Shown one piece after another: positions 52,389 through 61,123 of a stretch of DNA of 64,000 bases (its first letter is position 1; every line of letters starts with the position of its first letter). The stretch is from Sphingomonas sp. PP-F2F-G114-C0414 (GTDB lineage: Bacteria; Pseudomonadota; Alphaproteobacteria; Sphingomonadales; Sphingomonadaceae). The notes under the pieces were generated by a model. That model was given only the letters and a program-made list of their open reading frames with translations. It ran no database searches and was not told the DNA's origin. The position numbers were made by a program, and so were the translations under genes. The DNA is taken from positions 62,001 through 126,000 of the forward strand of contig NZ_RCWT01000014.1 in NCBI RefSeq assembly GCF_003688595.1, given 5' to 3'.

Positions 52389-52489
52389 GCTCCCTCTCCC
52401 CGTCGGGGAGAGGGCCGGGGTGAGGGGCCGCCAAGCAGTGCTCCACCTGGAACAGCCCCTCACCCAACCCTCTCCCCGCAGGGGAGAGG
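52389..52489. repeat. GC-rich inverted repeat between proB and obgE (CTCTCCCC type)
   Basis: CTCCCTCTCCCCGTCGGGGAG and CTCTCCCCGCAGGGGAGAG hairpins flank a central CCGGGGTGAGGGG/CCCCTCACCCAACCC segment. It is REP-like and stands in the short space between two same-strand genes. Confidence 0.75.
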
Positions 52490-52499
52490 ACTTCAAGAA

Positions 52500-53546
52500 T
52501 CAGAGCGGCGACCATGCGACCGGCACTTCGCCTTCTTCCAATTCCTTCGCCGCGCCCGGAGCGGGCCCGATCGCCTCGATAAGCTGGTCCAGCACCGCTT
52601 CGATCCCCGCGCCGCTCGCGCCCGAAATCGCCATTACCTCGGCGCCGCTCGCCTCGGCCAGTTCCGCCGACAGCGCCGCGATCAGCTCGGGATCGAGCAT
52701 GTCGATCTTGTTCAGCGCGACGATCACCTTCTTGTCGGTGAGCCCCTCGCCGTAATTCTCCAGCTCGTCGCGCACGATCCGGTACGATTCGGCCACGTCA
52801 CGGTCGTTCGCATCGACCAGATGCAGCAGCACCCGGCACCGCTCGATATGCCCCAAGAATCGATCGCCGATCCCCGCGCCCTCGGCAGCACCCTGGATCA
52901 GCCCCGGAATATCCGCGACCACGAACTCCCGCTGCTTGTGCCGCACCACGCCCAGCTGTGGCCGCGTCGTCGTGAAGGCGTATTCGCCGACCTTGGCCTG
53001 CGCGTTCGTCACCTGGTTGATGAAGGTCGACTTCCCCGCATTCGGCAGGCCGACGAGACCCGCGTCGGCGAGCAGCTTCAGCCGCAGCCAGACCCATGCC
53101 TCGCCGAACGGCCAGCCGGTGCCGTGCTGGCGCGGCGTGCGGTTGGTCGACGTCTTGTAGCTCGCATTGCCGCGCCCACCATCGCCGCCGCGGAACAGCA
53201 CTTCGCGCTGGCCGACCTCGGTGAAGTCGATCAGCACCTCTTCCTTGTCCTCCGACAGCACCTGCGTGCCGAGCGGAACGCGGATGACGAGGTCCTTGCC
53301 GCCCGCGCCGGTGCGGTTCGAGCCCGACCCGCCCGAGCCGCGGGGCGCGCGGAAATGCTGCGTGTAGCGGAAGTCGATCAGCGTGTTCAGGCCGGCGATG
53401 CATTCGAACACGATGTCGCCGCCTTTGCCGCCATTGCCGCCATCGGGGCCGCCATATTCGATATATTTCTCGCGGCGGAAGCTGACGGCACCGGGGCCGC
53501 CCTCACCCGAACGTACGTAGATCTTGGCTTGGTCTAGAAAATGCAT
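52500..53546 (-). CDS. obgE: GTPase ObgE/CgtA
   Basis: A 348-residue Obg-family GTPase linked to 50S ribosome assembly and growth control. The N-terminal glycine-rich Obg fold is clear ([20 protein letters not shown], then GGNGGKGGD). The G domain has G1 [14 protein letters not shown]3 DIPGLIQGA and G4 NKIDML. Neighbour of rpmA/rplU in this region, as often seen. Start ATG at 53546. Confidence 0.95.
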   Translation of the reverse strand: MHFLDQAKIYVRSGEGGPGAVSFRREKYIEYGGPDGGNGGKGGDIVFECIAGLNTLIDFRYTQHFRAPRGSGGSGSNRTGAGGKDLVIRVPLGTQVLSEDKEEVLIDFTEVGQREVLFRGGDGGRGNASYKTSTNRTPRQHGTGWPFGEAWVWLRLKLLADAGLVGLPNAGKSTFINQVTNAQAKVGEYAFTTTRPQLGVVRHKQREFVVADIPGLIQGAAEGAGIGDRFLGHIERCRVLLHLVDANDRDVAESYRIVRDELENYGEGLTDKKVIVALNKIDMLDPELIAALSAELAEASGAEVMAISGASGAGIEAVLDQLIEAIGPAPGAAKELEEGEVPVAWSPL

Positions 53547-53624
53547 CGCCGCCCCATAGCGAAATTGGCGAAAATCTCCACCCTCTGCGATTCGGATCGC
53601 GATTCGAGCCCTGATCCGGTGCGC

Positions 53625-54224
53625 TTAGCAGCGGGCAGGGGCGGCGGCGTCCTTGCTGGCGAGCAGTGCGTCGAGCGCGAGTTCGCGTGCCTTGCCGACC
53701 GGCAGCCCCAGCGCGCGCGCCATCGGTGCCCCCATCAGCGCATCGCCGAGCGCCATCAGCACGAGCGTCAGAGTCTGTTCCTGGATCGGCTGATCGCCGG
53801 GCATGTCACCCTCCGCCAGTTCATCGACAAGATCGTGGATCGCGGTCAGGATCGGGTCGAGCGCATTGGTATTGCCCGAGAGGATCATCCAGCTCGCCAG
53901 CGCCCCCGCGCCGCCCTTGCCGAACGCGTCGAAGGTCATCTCGACAACCTCACGCGGGTCCAGCTCGCCTGCCCGCACGCGGAGAACCGCTGCACCTATA
54001 GTGCCGACGATGTCCGCCGCCATCCGCGTGATCAGCGCGGTATGCAGCGCTTCGGCCGAGCCGAAATGGTGGAGCAGATTGGCGTGCGTGCGCCCGACCC
54101 GGCCTGCCACGGCCTTTAGCGTGACGGCGCTAGGCCCACTCTCGACAAGGAGGGCTCGCGCAGCCTCGACGGCGGCTTCACGCGATTCGGTGGGGGAGAG
54201 GCGCTTGCGCGGTGTTGACGTCAC
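53625..54224 (-). CDS. TetR/AcrR family transcriptional regulator
   Basis: A 199-residue regulator with N-terminal helix-turn-helix (EAARALLVESGPSAVTLKAVAGRVGRTHANLLHHFGSAEAL), followed by a helical C-terminal ligand domain. It is divergent from the metal-dependent hydrolase gene, and the 14-base palindrome TTACATCAATGTAA between them is a plausible shared operator. The effector is unknown. Confidence 0.85.
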   Translation of the reverse strand: MTSTPRKRLSPTESREAAVEAARALLVESGPSAVTLKAVAGRVGRTHANLLHHFGSAEALHTALITRMAADIVGTIGAAVLRVRAGELDPREVVEMTFDAFGKGGAGALASWMILSGNTNALDPILTAIHDLVDELAEGDMPGDQPIQEQTLTLVLMALGDALMGAPMARALGLPVGKARELALDALLASKDAAAPARC

Positions 54225-54240
54225 GGACCGGGAAACCTAT

Positions 54241-54254
54241 TTACATCAATGTAA
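54241..54254. promoter_or_regulatory. Palindromic operator between TetR gene and hydrolase gene
   Basis: TTACAT at 54241-54246 and ATGTAA at 54249-54254 form a perfect 14-base palindrome with a CA centre, 16 bases from the regulator start and 33 from the hydrolase start. Its size and place fit a TetR-dimer site. Confidence 0.6.
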
Positions 54255-54287
54255 GTAACGAGTGTTCATTCCTGTTTGGAGGTTTCC

Positions 54288-55157
54288 GTGGCGAAAGCAA
54301 CCACGCCTGCCGATCTGACGATCACCCCGCGCGACCGCCGCTTCGGCCGCGGTGCCGCGATTCGCCGCTGGTGGCTGAACGACGATGCCGTCGCGACGGC
54401 GTTCTACAACGCGCTGTCGGTGACGTTTCCGAAGGGCGAGGGCTATTTCGTCGACAGCGTGCGGAAGTTTCGCGAGGGCACGCCGCCGAAACTCCACGCG
54501 GAGATCAACGCCTTCATCAAGCAGGAGGTGATCCACACCCGCGAGCACGTCGCGTTCAACCGCCACGTCACCGACCAGGGCTACGACGTCGCGCCGTTGA
54601 TCGTCGATGTCGACGCTGCACTGGCGCTGACCAAGGGCCGTCCCGAGATCGCGAGCCTCGCCGCCACCACCGCGCTCGAGCATTTCACCGCGATGCTGGC
54701 GCACGAACTGATCGCGAATCCGAAGCACCTCGCGGGCGGCGACCAGCAGGCGGCGGCGCTCTGGCTGTGGCATGCGGCGGAGGAGATCGAGCACAAGGGT
54801 GTCGCCTACGACACATGGCTGCACGCGACTCGGGACTGGCCGCGGTTTACGCGCTGGCGGGTGAAGTCGATGGTGATGCTGATCACGACGTGGCGGTTCT
54901 TCACCGGACGCGCACGGGGAATGGCGGAACTGTTGCGGCAGGACGGGCTTACCGGACCGAAGGTGTGGGCGCGGATGGCGTGGTACGCGTTCGGTAATCC
55001 GGGAATGGCGCGCAAGATCGCGGGCGTCTGGGCCGCGTATTTCCTGCCGGGGTTCCACCCGTGGAAGCATGATGATCGCGCGCTGATTGGGCTAGCGGAG
55101 AGCGAGTATGAGGCGGCAGTGCTTCCGGTTGCGAAGCGGGTGGCGGCGGTGGCCTGA
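54288..55157 (+). CDS. Metal-dependent hydrolase family protein (PF10118)
   Basis: A 289-residue protein of the PF10118 family with scattered His/Glu ligands (EINAFIKQEVIHTREHVAFNRH, ALEHFTAMLAHEL, WLWHAAEEIEHKGVAYD). These suggest a di-iron or zinc-binding helical bundle. Members are called predicted metal-dependent hydrolases. Substrate unknown, possibly fatty acyl or aromatic. The start is GTG at 54288 with GGAGG five bases upstream. A TTG at 54276 is less likely. Divergent from its probable TetR regulator. Confidence 0.82.
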   Translation: MAKATTPADLTITPRDRRFGRGAAIRRWWLNDDAVATAFYNALSVTFPKGEGYFVDSVRKFREGTPPKLHAEINAFIKQEVIHTREHVAFNRHVTDQGYDVAPLIVDVDAALALTKGRPEIASLAATTALEHFTAMLAHELIANPKHLAGGDQQAAALWLWHAAEEIEHKGVAYDTWLHATRDWPRFTRWRVKSMVMLITTWRFFTGRARGMAELLRQDGLTGPKVWARMAWYAFGNPGMARKIAGVWAAYFLPGFHPWKHDDRALIGLAESEYEAAVLPVAKRVAAVA

Positions 55158-55190
55158 ACCTCGGCTGGCAAGCTTCCCTCTTACGTCCTA

Positions 55191-55269
55191 GTTCTCCCGC
55201 GAAGGCGGGAGCCCAGGATACCAAACGCCACTGCCCGTGATTCCTGGACCCCCGCCTTCGCGGGGGAAC
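55191..55269. repeat. Dispersed inverted repeat, ACCCGCGAAGGCGGG type
   Basis: GTTCTCCCGCGAAGGCGGGAG and CCCCGCCTTCGCGGGGGAAC are near-complementary arms about 38 bases apart. It resembles the 51221-51273 palindrome, with an expanded centre. Confidence 0.8.
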
Positions 55270-55305
55270 AGCTATTGCTAGAGTAGCAACTCACCTAAAC
55301 TAAGG

Positions 55306-55413
55306 CACCACCCCGGCGAAGGCCGGGGCCCAATTGGGGGACGTTGCTAACGGAGGTCAGCGCTCCGTTACTGCGACCTTTCCAATTGGGCCCCGGCCTT
55401 CGCCGGGGTGGTG
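55306..55413. repeat. Dispersed inverted repeat, CACCCCGGCGGAGGCC family (copy 4)
   Basis: A 108-base element has arms CACCACCCCGGCGAAGGCCG and CGGCCTTCGCCGGGGTGGTG, with inner CCCAATTGG segments. It is the best-preserved pair of arms in the window and lies about 37 bases from the repeat at 55191. Confidence 0.88.
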
Positions 55414-55441
55414 TGCGATTGTGCAGCGACGGGTTTACGAA

Positions 55442-55987
55442 TCAAGCCGCCAAAGGCATCGGCGCACATCGGTCGTCATCCAGATCCAGCTCGAACATCA
55501 CCGCCGGAGCCTCACCCCCACGCCCCCGCGAGGTCCGAGCCTCGACCCGCCCGGTCGGCCGAAACCCGAGCTTCGCCAGCACGCGTCCCGATGCCGGGTT
55601 ATCCACGAAATGAAACGCATCCAGCCGCCGCAAGCCGAGCGCGTGCCGCGCCATCGCCACCACCGCCTCGCCAGCCTCGGTCGCATACCCGCGGCCCCAG
55701 GCATCGGGCGCCAGCCAATAGCCGAGTTCATGCCCCGCATCCGCCGCGCGGATACCGATCCCGCCGACGAGTCGCGGCGTACCCGCCCCCATCGTCTCGA
55801 TCATGAAATGTGGGTCGTGCGGCCCACGCGGCTGCGCCAGGAACGCCTCGGCGTCCCCCAGCGCATACGGCCAAGGCGCTCGCGCCAGCTTGGCGACCAC
55901 CGACTCATGGCCGATCGCCCGCGCCAGTGCAGGCGCATCTTCCGGCCAACCCGGCCGCAATGTCAGTCTCTTGGTGCGCGCGAACAC
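55442..55987 (-). CDS. GNAT family N-acetyltransferase (RimJ/RimL-like)
   Basis: A 181-residue acetyltransferase. It starts with LTLRPGWPEDAPALARAIG and shows the RimJ/RimL-like pattern ELGYWLAPDAWGRGYATEA (the acetyl-CoA-binding Q/RxxGxG/A motif) and then LDAFHFVDNPASGRVLAKLGF. Such proteins acetylate protein N-termini or small molecules. The target is unknown. It reads away from the terminator of the ribosomal-protein operon. Confidence 0.83.
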   Translation of the reverse strand: MFARTKRLTLRPGWPEDAPALARAIGHESVVAKLARAPWPYALGDAEAFLAQPRGPHDPHFMIETMGAGTPRLVGGIGIRAADAGHELGYWLAPDAWGRGYATEAGEAVVAMARHALGLRRLDAFHFVDNPASGRVLAKLGFRPTGRVEARTSRGRGGEAPAVMFELDLDDDRCAPMPLAA

Positions 55988-56061
55988 GGCTCTCTCCTAT
56001 CGCGTCATTGGCTGCGCGCATGCCACGTCGGGATGACGGGACCGCGACAGCCGCGTGGAGG

Positions 56062-56100
56062 GAGCAATAAAAAAGGGAGCCGGGGTGACCCGTCTCCCTT
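56062..56100 (-). terminator. Rho-independent terminator of rplU-rpmA operon
   Basis: On the minus strand AAGGGAG (56100-56094) pairs with CTCCCTT (56079-56073), with an inner CGGG/CCCG pairing. It is followed by TTTTTTATT. It lies about 60 bases after rpmA. Confidence 0.85.
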
Positions 56101-56161
56101 GTTCAGGTTCGCTTTCGCGACCCGGGTCACCCTGGTGGGCAACCCGGATGGTTACCCTATG

Positions 56162-56452
56162 TTATTCGGCTGCTGCTGCCATATCGGCAGTGTCGTTCGC
56201 TGCCAGTTCGACCGAGCAGAACTTGCGCCCGAGTTTGCCTTGGCTGAACACGACGCGGCCATCGACCAGCGCGAACAGCGTATGGTCGGTACCGATGCCG
56301 ACGTTCGTGCCTGGGTAGAACTTCGTCCCGCGCTGACGCACGAGAATGTTGCCGGCGACGCACGCCTGGCCACCGAACTTCTTGACGCCGAGGCGACGAC
56401 CAGCCGAATCGCGACCGTTGCGCGAAGAGCCGCCTGCTTTCTTATGTGCCAT
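56162..56452 (-). CDS. rpmA: 50S ribosomal protein L27
   Basis: A 96-residue L27: [22 protein letters not shown] at the N-terminus, [15 protein letters not shown] and [14 protein letters not shown] in the middle. L27's N-terminus reaches the peptidyl transferase centre. The C-terminus ([17 protein letters not shown]) is a little longer than in E. coli. It follows rplU by 13 bases on the same strand. Confidence 0.97.
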   Translation of the reverse strand: MAHKKAGGSSRNGRDSAGRRLGVKKFGGQACVAGNILVRQRGTKFYPGTNVGIGTDHTLFALVDGRVVFSQGKLGRKFCSVELAANDTADMAAAAE

Positions 56453-56465
56453 CTGAAGCTACTCC

Positions 56466-56810
56466 TTATGCCTGAGCGGCCGGGGCATCAGCCTCGGTCT
56501 GCTTGGCGGTCTGGCCACCCACGGACACGATCTTCAGGATCGTATGCTGCTGGCGATGGCCGTTCTTACGACGATAGTTATGACGACGACGCTTCTTGAA
56601 GACGATGACCTTGTCCGCCTTCGCCTGCGCGATGATCTCTGCAGCGACGACGAAGCCCTCGACGGACCGCAGCTCGGAGCCTTCGCCCGCCAGCAGAACG
56701 TCACCCAGCGTCACCGACGCACCTGCATCGCCCTCGATCTTCTCGATGACGATCTTATCTCCGGCGGCGACGCGATACTGCTTGCCGCCCGTGCGCACGA
56801 CTGCGAACAT
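56466..56810 (-). CDS. rplU: 50S ribosomal protein L21
   Basis: A 114-residue L21: [20 protein letters not shown] at the start and the [19 protein letters not shown] rRNA-binding block near residues 73-91, with an alanine-rich tail ([10 protein letters not shown]). The start is ATG at 56810, with a GAAAGTGACAAGGGCC leader. A GTG at 56822 is in frame but less likely. Confidence 0.97.
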   Translation of the reverse strand: MFAVVRTGGKQYRVAAGDKIVIEKIEGDAGASVTLGDVLLAGEGSELRSVEGFVVAAEIIAQAKADKVIVFKKRRRHNYRRKNGHRQQHTILKIVSVGGQTAKQTEADAPAAQA

Positions 56811-56950
56811 GGCCCTTGTCACTTTCCAAATACATGTACCCCACGGACGCAGGGTCCGCCGGGAGAAGCCGGGCAGCTAAGCGAGGGGGGGAGAGTTGTC
56901 AACCGCGAAGGGGCGGGAAAGGGTGGTTTAGGTAGGGCAATCACCGCCAC

Positions 56951-57050
56951 TCCGTCACCCCGGACTTGTTCCGGGAACCACGGTTCCGCGAATCGACGGC
57001 CGATGATCAAGTGCAACGGTGGATGCCGGAACAAGCCCGGCATGACGGAG
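56951..57050. repeat. Dispersed inverted repeat, TCCGTCACCCCGGACTTGTTCCG type
   Basis: A 100-base palindrome has TCCGTCACCCCGGACTTG on one side and CAAGCCCGGCATGACGGAG on the other, plus an inner TTCCGG pairing. Its outer ends resemble the CGTCATCC family. It is between rplU and hspQ. Confidence 0.75.
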
Positions 57051-57062
57051 CGCGATTCGCCT

Positions 57063-57458
57063 CTAGTGCCGATGAACCTGGCGCAGCGCGTACCGCCCAT
57101 CGGCATATTCACTGAACAACCCGTCGATCGCCGGATGGTCGACCGGCTCGTCGCTATCGTCCGGCACCAGGTTCTGCTGGCTGACATAGGCGACGTAGCT
57201 CGACTCCATGTTCTCCGCGAGCAGATGGTAGAACGGCTGATCCTTGCGCGGACGAATGTCCTCGGGAATCGCCGCATACCATTCGTCGCTGTTCGCAAAC
57301 ACGGGGTCGACGTCGAAGATCACGCCGCGAAAGTCGAACAATCGGTGCCGCACGACGTCGCCGATCGAGAAATTCGCATGCGAGATCGGCGGTGCGATCA
57401 CCTCGGCCGGAATAAGCGGGCCGGTGATGTCGTGAGCGATACTGTCGTGTCGGGGCAT
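57063..57458 (-). CDS. hspQ: Heat shock protein HspQ (YccV-like)
   Basis: A 131-residue protein with the HspQ hemimethylated-DNA-binding domain (HANFSIGDVVRHRLFDFRGVIFDVDP, then DQPFYHLLAENMESSYVAYVSQQNLVPDDS). HspQ is a heat-shock protein that helps degrade DnaA and is a Lon/Clp specificity factor in enterobacteria. The start is ATG at 57458. A longer frame would run over the tRNA-Ser region, so it is rejected. Confidence 0.88.
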   Translation of the reverse strand: MPRHDSIAHDITGPLIPAEVIAPPISHANFSIGDVVRHRLFDFRGVIFDVDPVFANSDEWYAAIPEDIRPRKDQPFYHLLAENMESSYVAYVSQQNLVPDDSDEPVDHPAIDGLFSEYADGRYALRQVHRH

Positions 57459-57613
57459 ATCCGCCAATTTAGGGTCTGTTTTGCGCCGCACAAGGAAAAC
57501 GCGCCCGACGGTTCCCCGAACCTCGAAATCCGCTTGCGTCCCCAGGGGCACTTCATTAGAGGCCGCGCTTCGACCGATCGGAGGAACTGTTCGCAGCGCC
57601 TTGGATGACCTGC

Positions 57614-57703
<90 letters not shown>

Positions 57704-57920
57704 ACTTCCTAGATCAACCGGCCTCATGCTGTCCTACACAGCACAGATTAGCCGTGCTTTTTCTCGTTCGGTAGTCTCGCACCGTTCCATCGTGTCTCCG
57801 CCAAGCGGAGGCTTGGTGGGGGTATTCTGGGGTACGCTAAAGACGTCCTAGGGGTATCAACTGCGTTGCCATCAGGCCAAGTCAGCGGAGAAGCACTCGT
57901 GCAGCACGGCAAGCTGTCCA
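57704..57920. other. Noncoding stretch after tRNA-Ser
   Basis: No gene or clear integrase-like feature is seen in this 217-base stretch. No second copy of the tRNA 3' end (an att-type direct repeat) was found by eye in the following 4.5 kb. Confidence 0.4.
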
Positions 57921-59009
57921 CTAGGGTTGCTTGCCGGCAGGGAGGTCCAGCGCGGACCAGGGAATGATGGCCCAATCCGGGCTGTCGCACGGCCGCTGCG
58001 CTCGTGCGAAATAGGCGCCGAGCCACAGTCCCTTGTCCGACAGAGCCCAGGCTGGGAATTGCCACACCTCCGGGTCCGCATAATTGCAGTCGTCATCGCT
58101 CGTGCCCGGCGGCGCCATCTCGTCTGGGTGATAGCGCTTGAGCAACACGACCACGCCGGGACCGAAGCTTTTGCCGCGATATTTGTACCAGGCGTCGCTG
58201 TCTTCATCAGGAATGGGACCCGATCCGAAGTGCAGCAACTCGTCCAGCGTCAGCGCGTGCCCGGTGCGCATGTCATAGCTGTAGCCCTGGGTTCCGAAAT
58301 CCGGATGCGCGGCGCCGGCACAACTCCAGCTCGTGGTCCACACATAGCTCATGTGATTGACACCGAGCCAAGGCTTGCCGGCCTGCGTCACCTCGATGCC
58401 GGGCTTCCCGCCCATGTCGGTACAGGCGAACCACGCTGCCACATTCTGCCATTGGCTGCGGGCAAGCGCATGGTTGACCGCGGCCATTGCCGGCACAGCA
58501 TAGCCGCGTTCGAGCCGGAACAGTCGGATGCCGGACTGCGGCTCGCGGTACCAGCGAATGGTCTTGCCGCCGATCGTCTCGCTTTGCGCGGGCGTGAAGC
58601 TGAGCCCGGCGAAATGCCAGCGCTCATAGGCGGTCAACTTGGGCGGCAGGTCGTCTGGCAGCCCGACCGGAACTCCCGCCGGATGCAGACTCACCGGCAG
58701 GCGCTGCCCCTTCGACGTTGTCGGCGCACCGGTAAGATTGGCCCCCTGCCGGGTCAGGACCAGTTGATCGCCCGTCGTCCGCGATTCCAGACGCGGGGTG
58801 GTACCCGCCATCTTGCCGGATAGATCGATGTCGAGCCGCGACGTCCGGTAGAAATACTGGCCGGACACCTCCCCCTCGTTTTGCTCGATCGACAGGACGA
58901 CGCGGGCGGTGCCGACCATCCCTTCATACATCGTCTCGGCTGCGGCAGTCGCGCTCGCTGGCAGCGCTAGAAGGAAACGCATCCCGGCAAGAAAGCGGAG
59001 CCCGTGCAT
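57921..59009 (-). CDS. Secreted hypothetical protein (362 aa)
   Basis: A 362-residue protein has a signal peptide (GMRFLLALPASATAAAE). The mature part carries blocks such as TMYEGMVGTARVVLSIEQNEGEVSGQYFYR, then RFLRLERGYAVPAMAAVN, and ends LSDKGLWLGAYFARAQRPCDSPDWAIIPWSAL. That last pattern recalls the C-terminal region of DUF3298 (RsiV-like) proteins. Several cysteines may form disulfides. The family is not firmly identified. It is the only intact large gene between tRNA-Ser and tag on this strand, apparently standing alone. Confidence 0.65.
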   Translation of the reverse strand: MHGLRFLAGMRFLLALPASATAAAETMYEGMVGTARVVLSIEQNEGEVSGQYFYRTSRLDIDLSGKMAGTTPRLESRTTGDQLVLTRQGANLTGAPTTSKGQRLPVSLHPAGVPVGLPDDLPPKLTAYERWHFAGLSFTPAQSETIGGKTIRWYREPQSGIRLFRLERGYAVPAMAAVNHALARSQWQNVAAWFACTDMGGKPGIEVTQAGKPWLGVNHMSYVWTTSWSCAGAAHPDFGTQGYSYDMRTGHALTLDELLHFGSGPIPDEDSDAWYKYRGKSFGPGVVVLLKRYHPDEMAPPGTSDDDCNYADPEVWQFPAWALSDKGLWLGAYFARAQRPCDSPDWAIIPWSALDLPAGKQP

Positions 59010-59156
59010 GGAAGCCTGTCGAGCAAGAGGAGTTGGGGCCTTGGCTGTACGGCATCGCTACCGGGAGAGCGATGCGAATCGCAGCGACCGAAAGCCCCGG
59101 CACGATCGCATCAAGGCCGGTCCACCGCCGCCTGAAGTCTGATACGAACAGACGGT

Positions 59157-59813
59157 ATGATTTCTTCCCTTCTGGTCAACACTGCGACGTTGCTTCTCGC
59201 CGTCGTCATGGCACCTGCAAGCGGAGCCACCGTCGTCACGCCCGCGCCGGGCAGCCCCGAACGTACGGCCATCCTGAACGTGCTGCACCACAGTGATGCG
59301 CGGCCGGAGGCGCGCTTCCGCATCCGTGACTTTCGCGTCGTTCGTAACGGGCCGCGAGCCATTGCCTATATTCAGGGCGAGGGCGAAGTCGGCGCATTTC
59401 GAACCATCCTTACCCAGGAAGCGCGGATGCCGTGGCGCGAGGTGTGGGGCGAGAGCGACGGCGGCAGCAACAGCTGCGACGCAGGCGCACGCCATTATGC
59501 CTGGGTGGTTCGCCTGATCCGTACCTACAAGATCGATCCCGACATGCTGTTTCCTGGGGTGGCCGCGCAGAGGCAGGACCTGAAGCAGAAGGCAGTAGAC
59601 GATCCCGAGGCGCAGTGCGTTGGCGATCTGGATGGCGGGCCGGGTGGCCCGACATCGACGTCGCGATCCGCAGATCGGCAAGCGCCTCGATCCAGTCTGT
59701 CCGCGCTACGATATGGCCGCAACGGACGGCCGCGGAGAGCGATTTGGAGAAGCTGCCGATCCGGACCACGCGGTCGAGGCCATCGAATGCCGCGAGCCTG
59801 GGTGCGACCGTGA
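59157..59813 (+). CDS. Secreted hypothetical protein, possibly altered at its 3' end
   Basis: The first about 160 codons look genuine: signal peptide (SLLVNTATLLLAVVMAPASGA) and a soluble domain with RFRIRDFRVVRNGPRAIAYIQGEGEVG, LTQEARMPWREVWGESDGG and two cysteines. From about 59650 onward the frame is antisense to a decayed aminotransferase-like sequence and becomes arginine-rich and unlike a protein. The original 3' end was probably lost in a rearrangement, or a natural stop was destroyed. Family unknown. Confidence 0.45.
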   Translation: MISSLLVNTATLLLAVVMAPASGATVVTPAPGSPERTAILNVLHHSDARPEARFRIRDFRVVRNGPRAIAYIQGEGEVGAFRTILTQEARMPWREVWGESDGGSNSCDAGARHYAWVVRLIRTYKIDPDMLFPGVAAQRQDLKQKAVDDPEAQCVGDLDGGPGGPTSTSRSADRQAPRSSLSALRYGRNGRPRRAIWRSCRSGPRGRGHRMPRAWVRP

Positions 59814-59825
59814 GGTGCGTTCGCC
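59655..59825 (-). pseudogene. Relic of a PLP-dependent aminotransferase-fold (MocR-like) gene
   Basis: On the minus strand an uninterrupted reading gives RTHLTVAPRLAAFDGLDRVV, then RIGSFSKSLSAAVRCGHIVA and DWIEALADLRIATS. That is the PLP-lysine region of class I aminotransferases, as in MocR/PdxR-type regulators. Both ends break off: no start, and unrelated sequence after about 59655. It is a fragment of about 57 codons. Confidence 0.5.
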
Positions 59826-59870
59826 CACACCCAGATATCCAAGCTGGCGATCCGGGCTCCCGATAACGGC

Positions 59871-60141
59871 CATTCGTTAAGCGCGATCTTTACCGTTTCT
59901 CCATCTCTGACAGCCTATTTCGGGAAAGAGCAATGAGGAACAGCTTCGGAAAAAAAAGGGGGGGGCGGACGGCTCGGTCGATCGCCTAGGCGACTGTCCC
60001 GCTAGGGGTTCGTTTTTGAACAAGCGACGAAGAGGACGAACAGGTGTCTGCGTCATCTGAGCGGACGTGTCTTGTGTACTGCCGCCCCTATCAAGACAGC
60101 ATACCCTTGCCGTAGTAGTCGCGCTGTAGCAGACCGTCGAC
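59871..60141. other. Noncoding stretch with A8G8 homopolymer tract
   Basis: No gene is seen. Eight A (59950-59957) directly followed by eight G (59958-59965) form a tract prone to slippage. Confidence 0.45.
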
Positions 60142-60402
60142 ATGCGGCTCCTGTCCAATCTCCTTTTTGCCTTGTCGGCCTTTGTCGGCGGCTGTGCGAT
60201 CCTGTTCTACGTTTACCTGTCAAATCTGGCATGTGGATATTCGCCAGGTGCCTGAAGCTGTCATGCTTGGCCTTGGAATCTTGGCAGCGATGACAGGTTC
60301 TGGCTGGTACAGATGCCGGTAGGTATCGTGATTGTCCTTATAGTTGGTGGCTTGCTGCTCCGCCGTAAGGCGACACGGAGAGGAGCGTGCCAGTCCAGCT
60401 GA
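60142..60402 (+). pseudogene. Broken gene for a small multi-helix membrane protein
   Basis: Three short frames in succession each encode a strong hydrophobic helix: MRLLSNLLFALSAFVGGCA from 60142 (stop at 60253-60255), then VPEAVMLGLGILAAMTG in another frame, then MPVGIVIVLIVGGLLLRRKA from 60313 (stop at 60400-60402). Joined by two frameshifts they would give a protein of about 85-90 residues with three helices. It is read here as a recently decayed gene. The family is unknown. Confidence 0.4.
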
Positions 60403-60579
60403 GGACGTATTCGTCGCGTCAGATTATCGCTGCGCCGGCGGTTTGAGGACGCGCCCGTGGGACTATTCTGTGCCCGTTACGTTTCCTGAAGCTTGATCCC
60501 TTTTGAGAAAGGCCGCAGCGTCATGTGACGTCCGCTAACGCCATCCGCCTTCCCAATCGCGGACAGGCCGTTTTCTTTC

Positions 60580-60990
60580 TTATTGAGACATCGCGAGCAG
60601 ATAGCCGGGCGTCAAAATTGGTCGTATCGCGGTCGTGAGCGGAGCGACCGCGCGGCATCCCGAGCGCGATCACCACGAGGCCTGGCAGCACGTTGCCCCA
60701 AAAGCGGGCCCTAGGGTCGACGGTCGTCATCGGCGCGAAGCCCACCCCGGTAACGATTGGCCTGATCGTCGGCGGCCAGCGCGGGCCAATCCGCTCGCTC
60801 AGTCGTCCGGCAAAGCGGGACGCGGTGGCGATCATGATCGAGAAAGGGAGCAACGCGAAACCCGCCTAGTCAGTGTATATCCGCCGCCGACGAATAACCG
60901 ATACGGCAGCAACACCAGCAATCCGCCCAGCGCGCCGTACAGCAGCAGCGTCACGAAGAAAGGGCGTGACGCGAACAGCGTCAGCGGCAT
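60580..60990 (-). pseudogene. Relic of a DHA2-type MFS efflux transporter
   Basis: On the minus strand one frame gives MPLTLFASRPFFVTLLLYGA and GGLLVLLPYRLFVGGGYT. After a frameshift near 60866 come AGFALLPFSIMIATASRFAG and RLSERIGPRWPP, then GFAPMTTVDPRA and VVIALGM. After another shift near 60658 comes AVAPLTTAI. These are the helix 8-12 blocks of 14-helix drug exporters (EmrB/QacA type). The N-terminal half is missing. Confidence 0.6.
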
Positions 60991-61123
60991 TATCGCGCGG
61001 TCGCCTCAACGGTGTTCCTGGAAGCCGTCATCGTCGCGGCGATCGTCCAGCCGGGATAGCGCACAGCGATGGTCCGTACGGCCCCTGCACGAGAGTGGCG
61101 GCCAAATCGCGGCGGTGGCGCAT

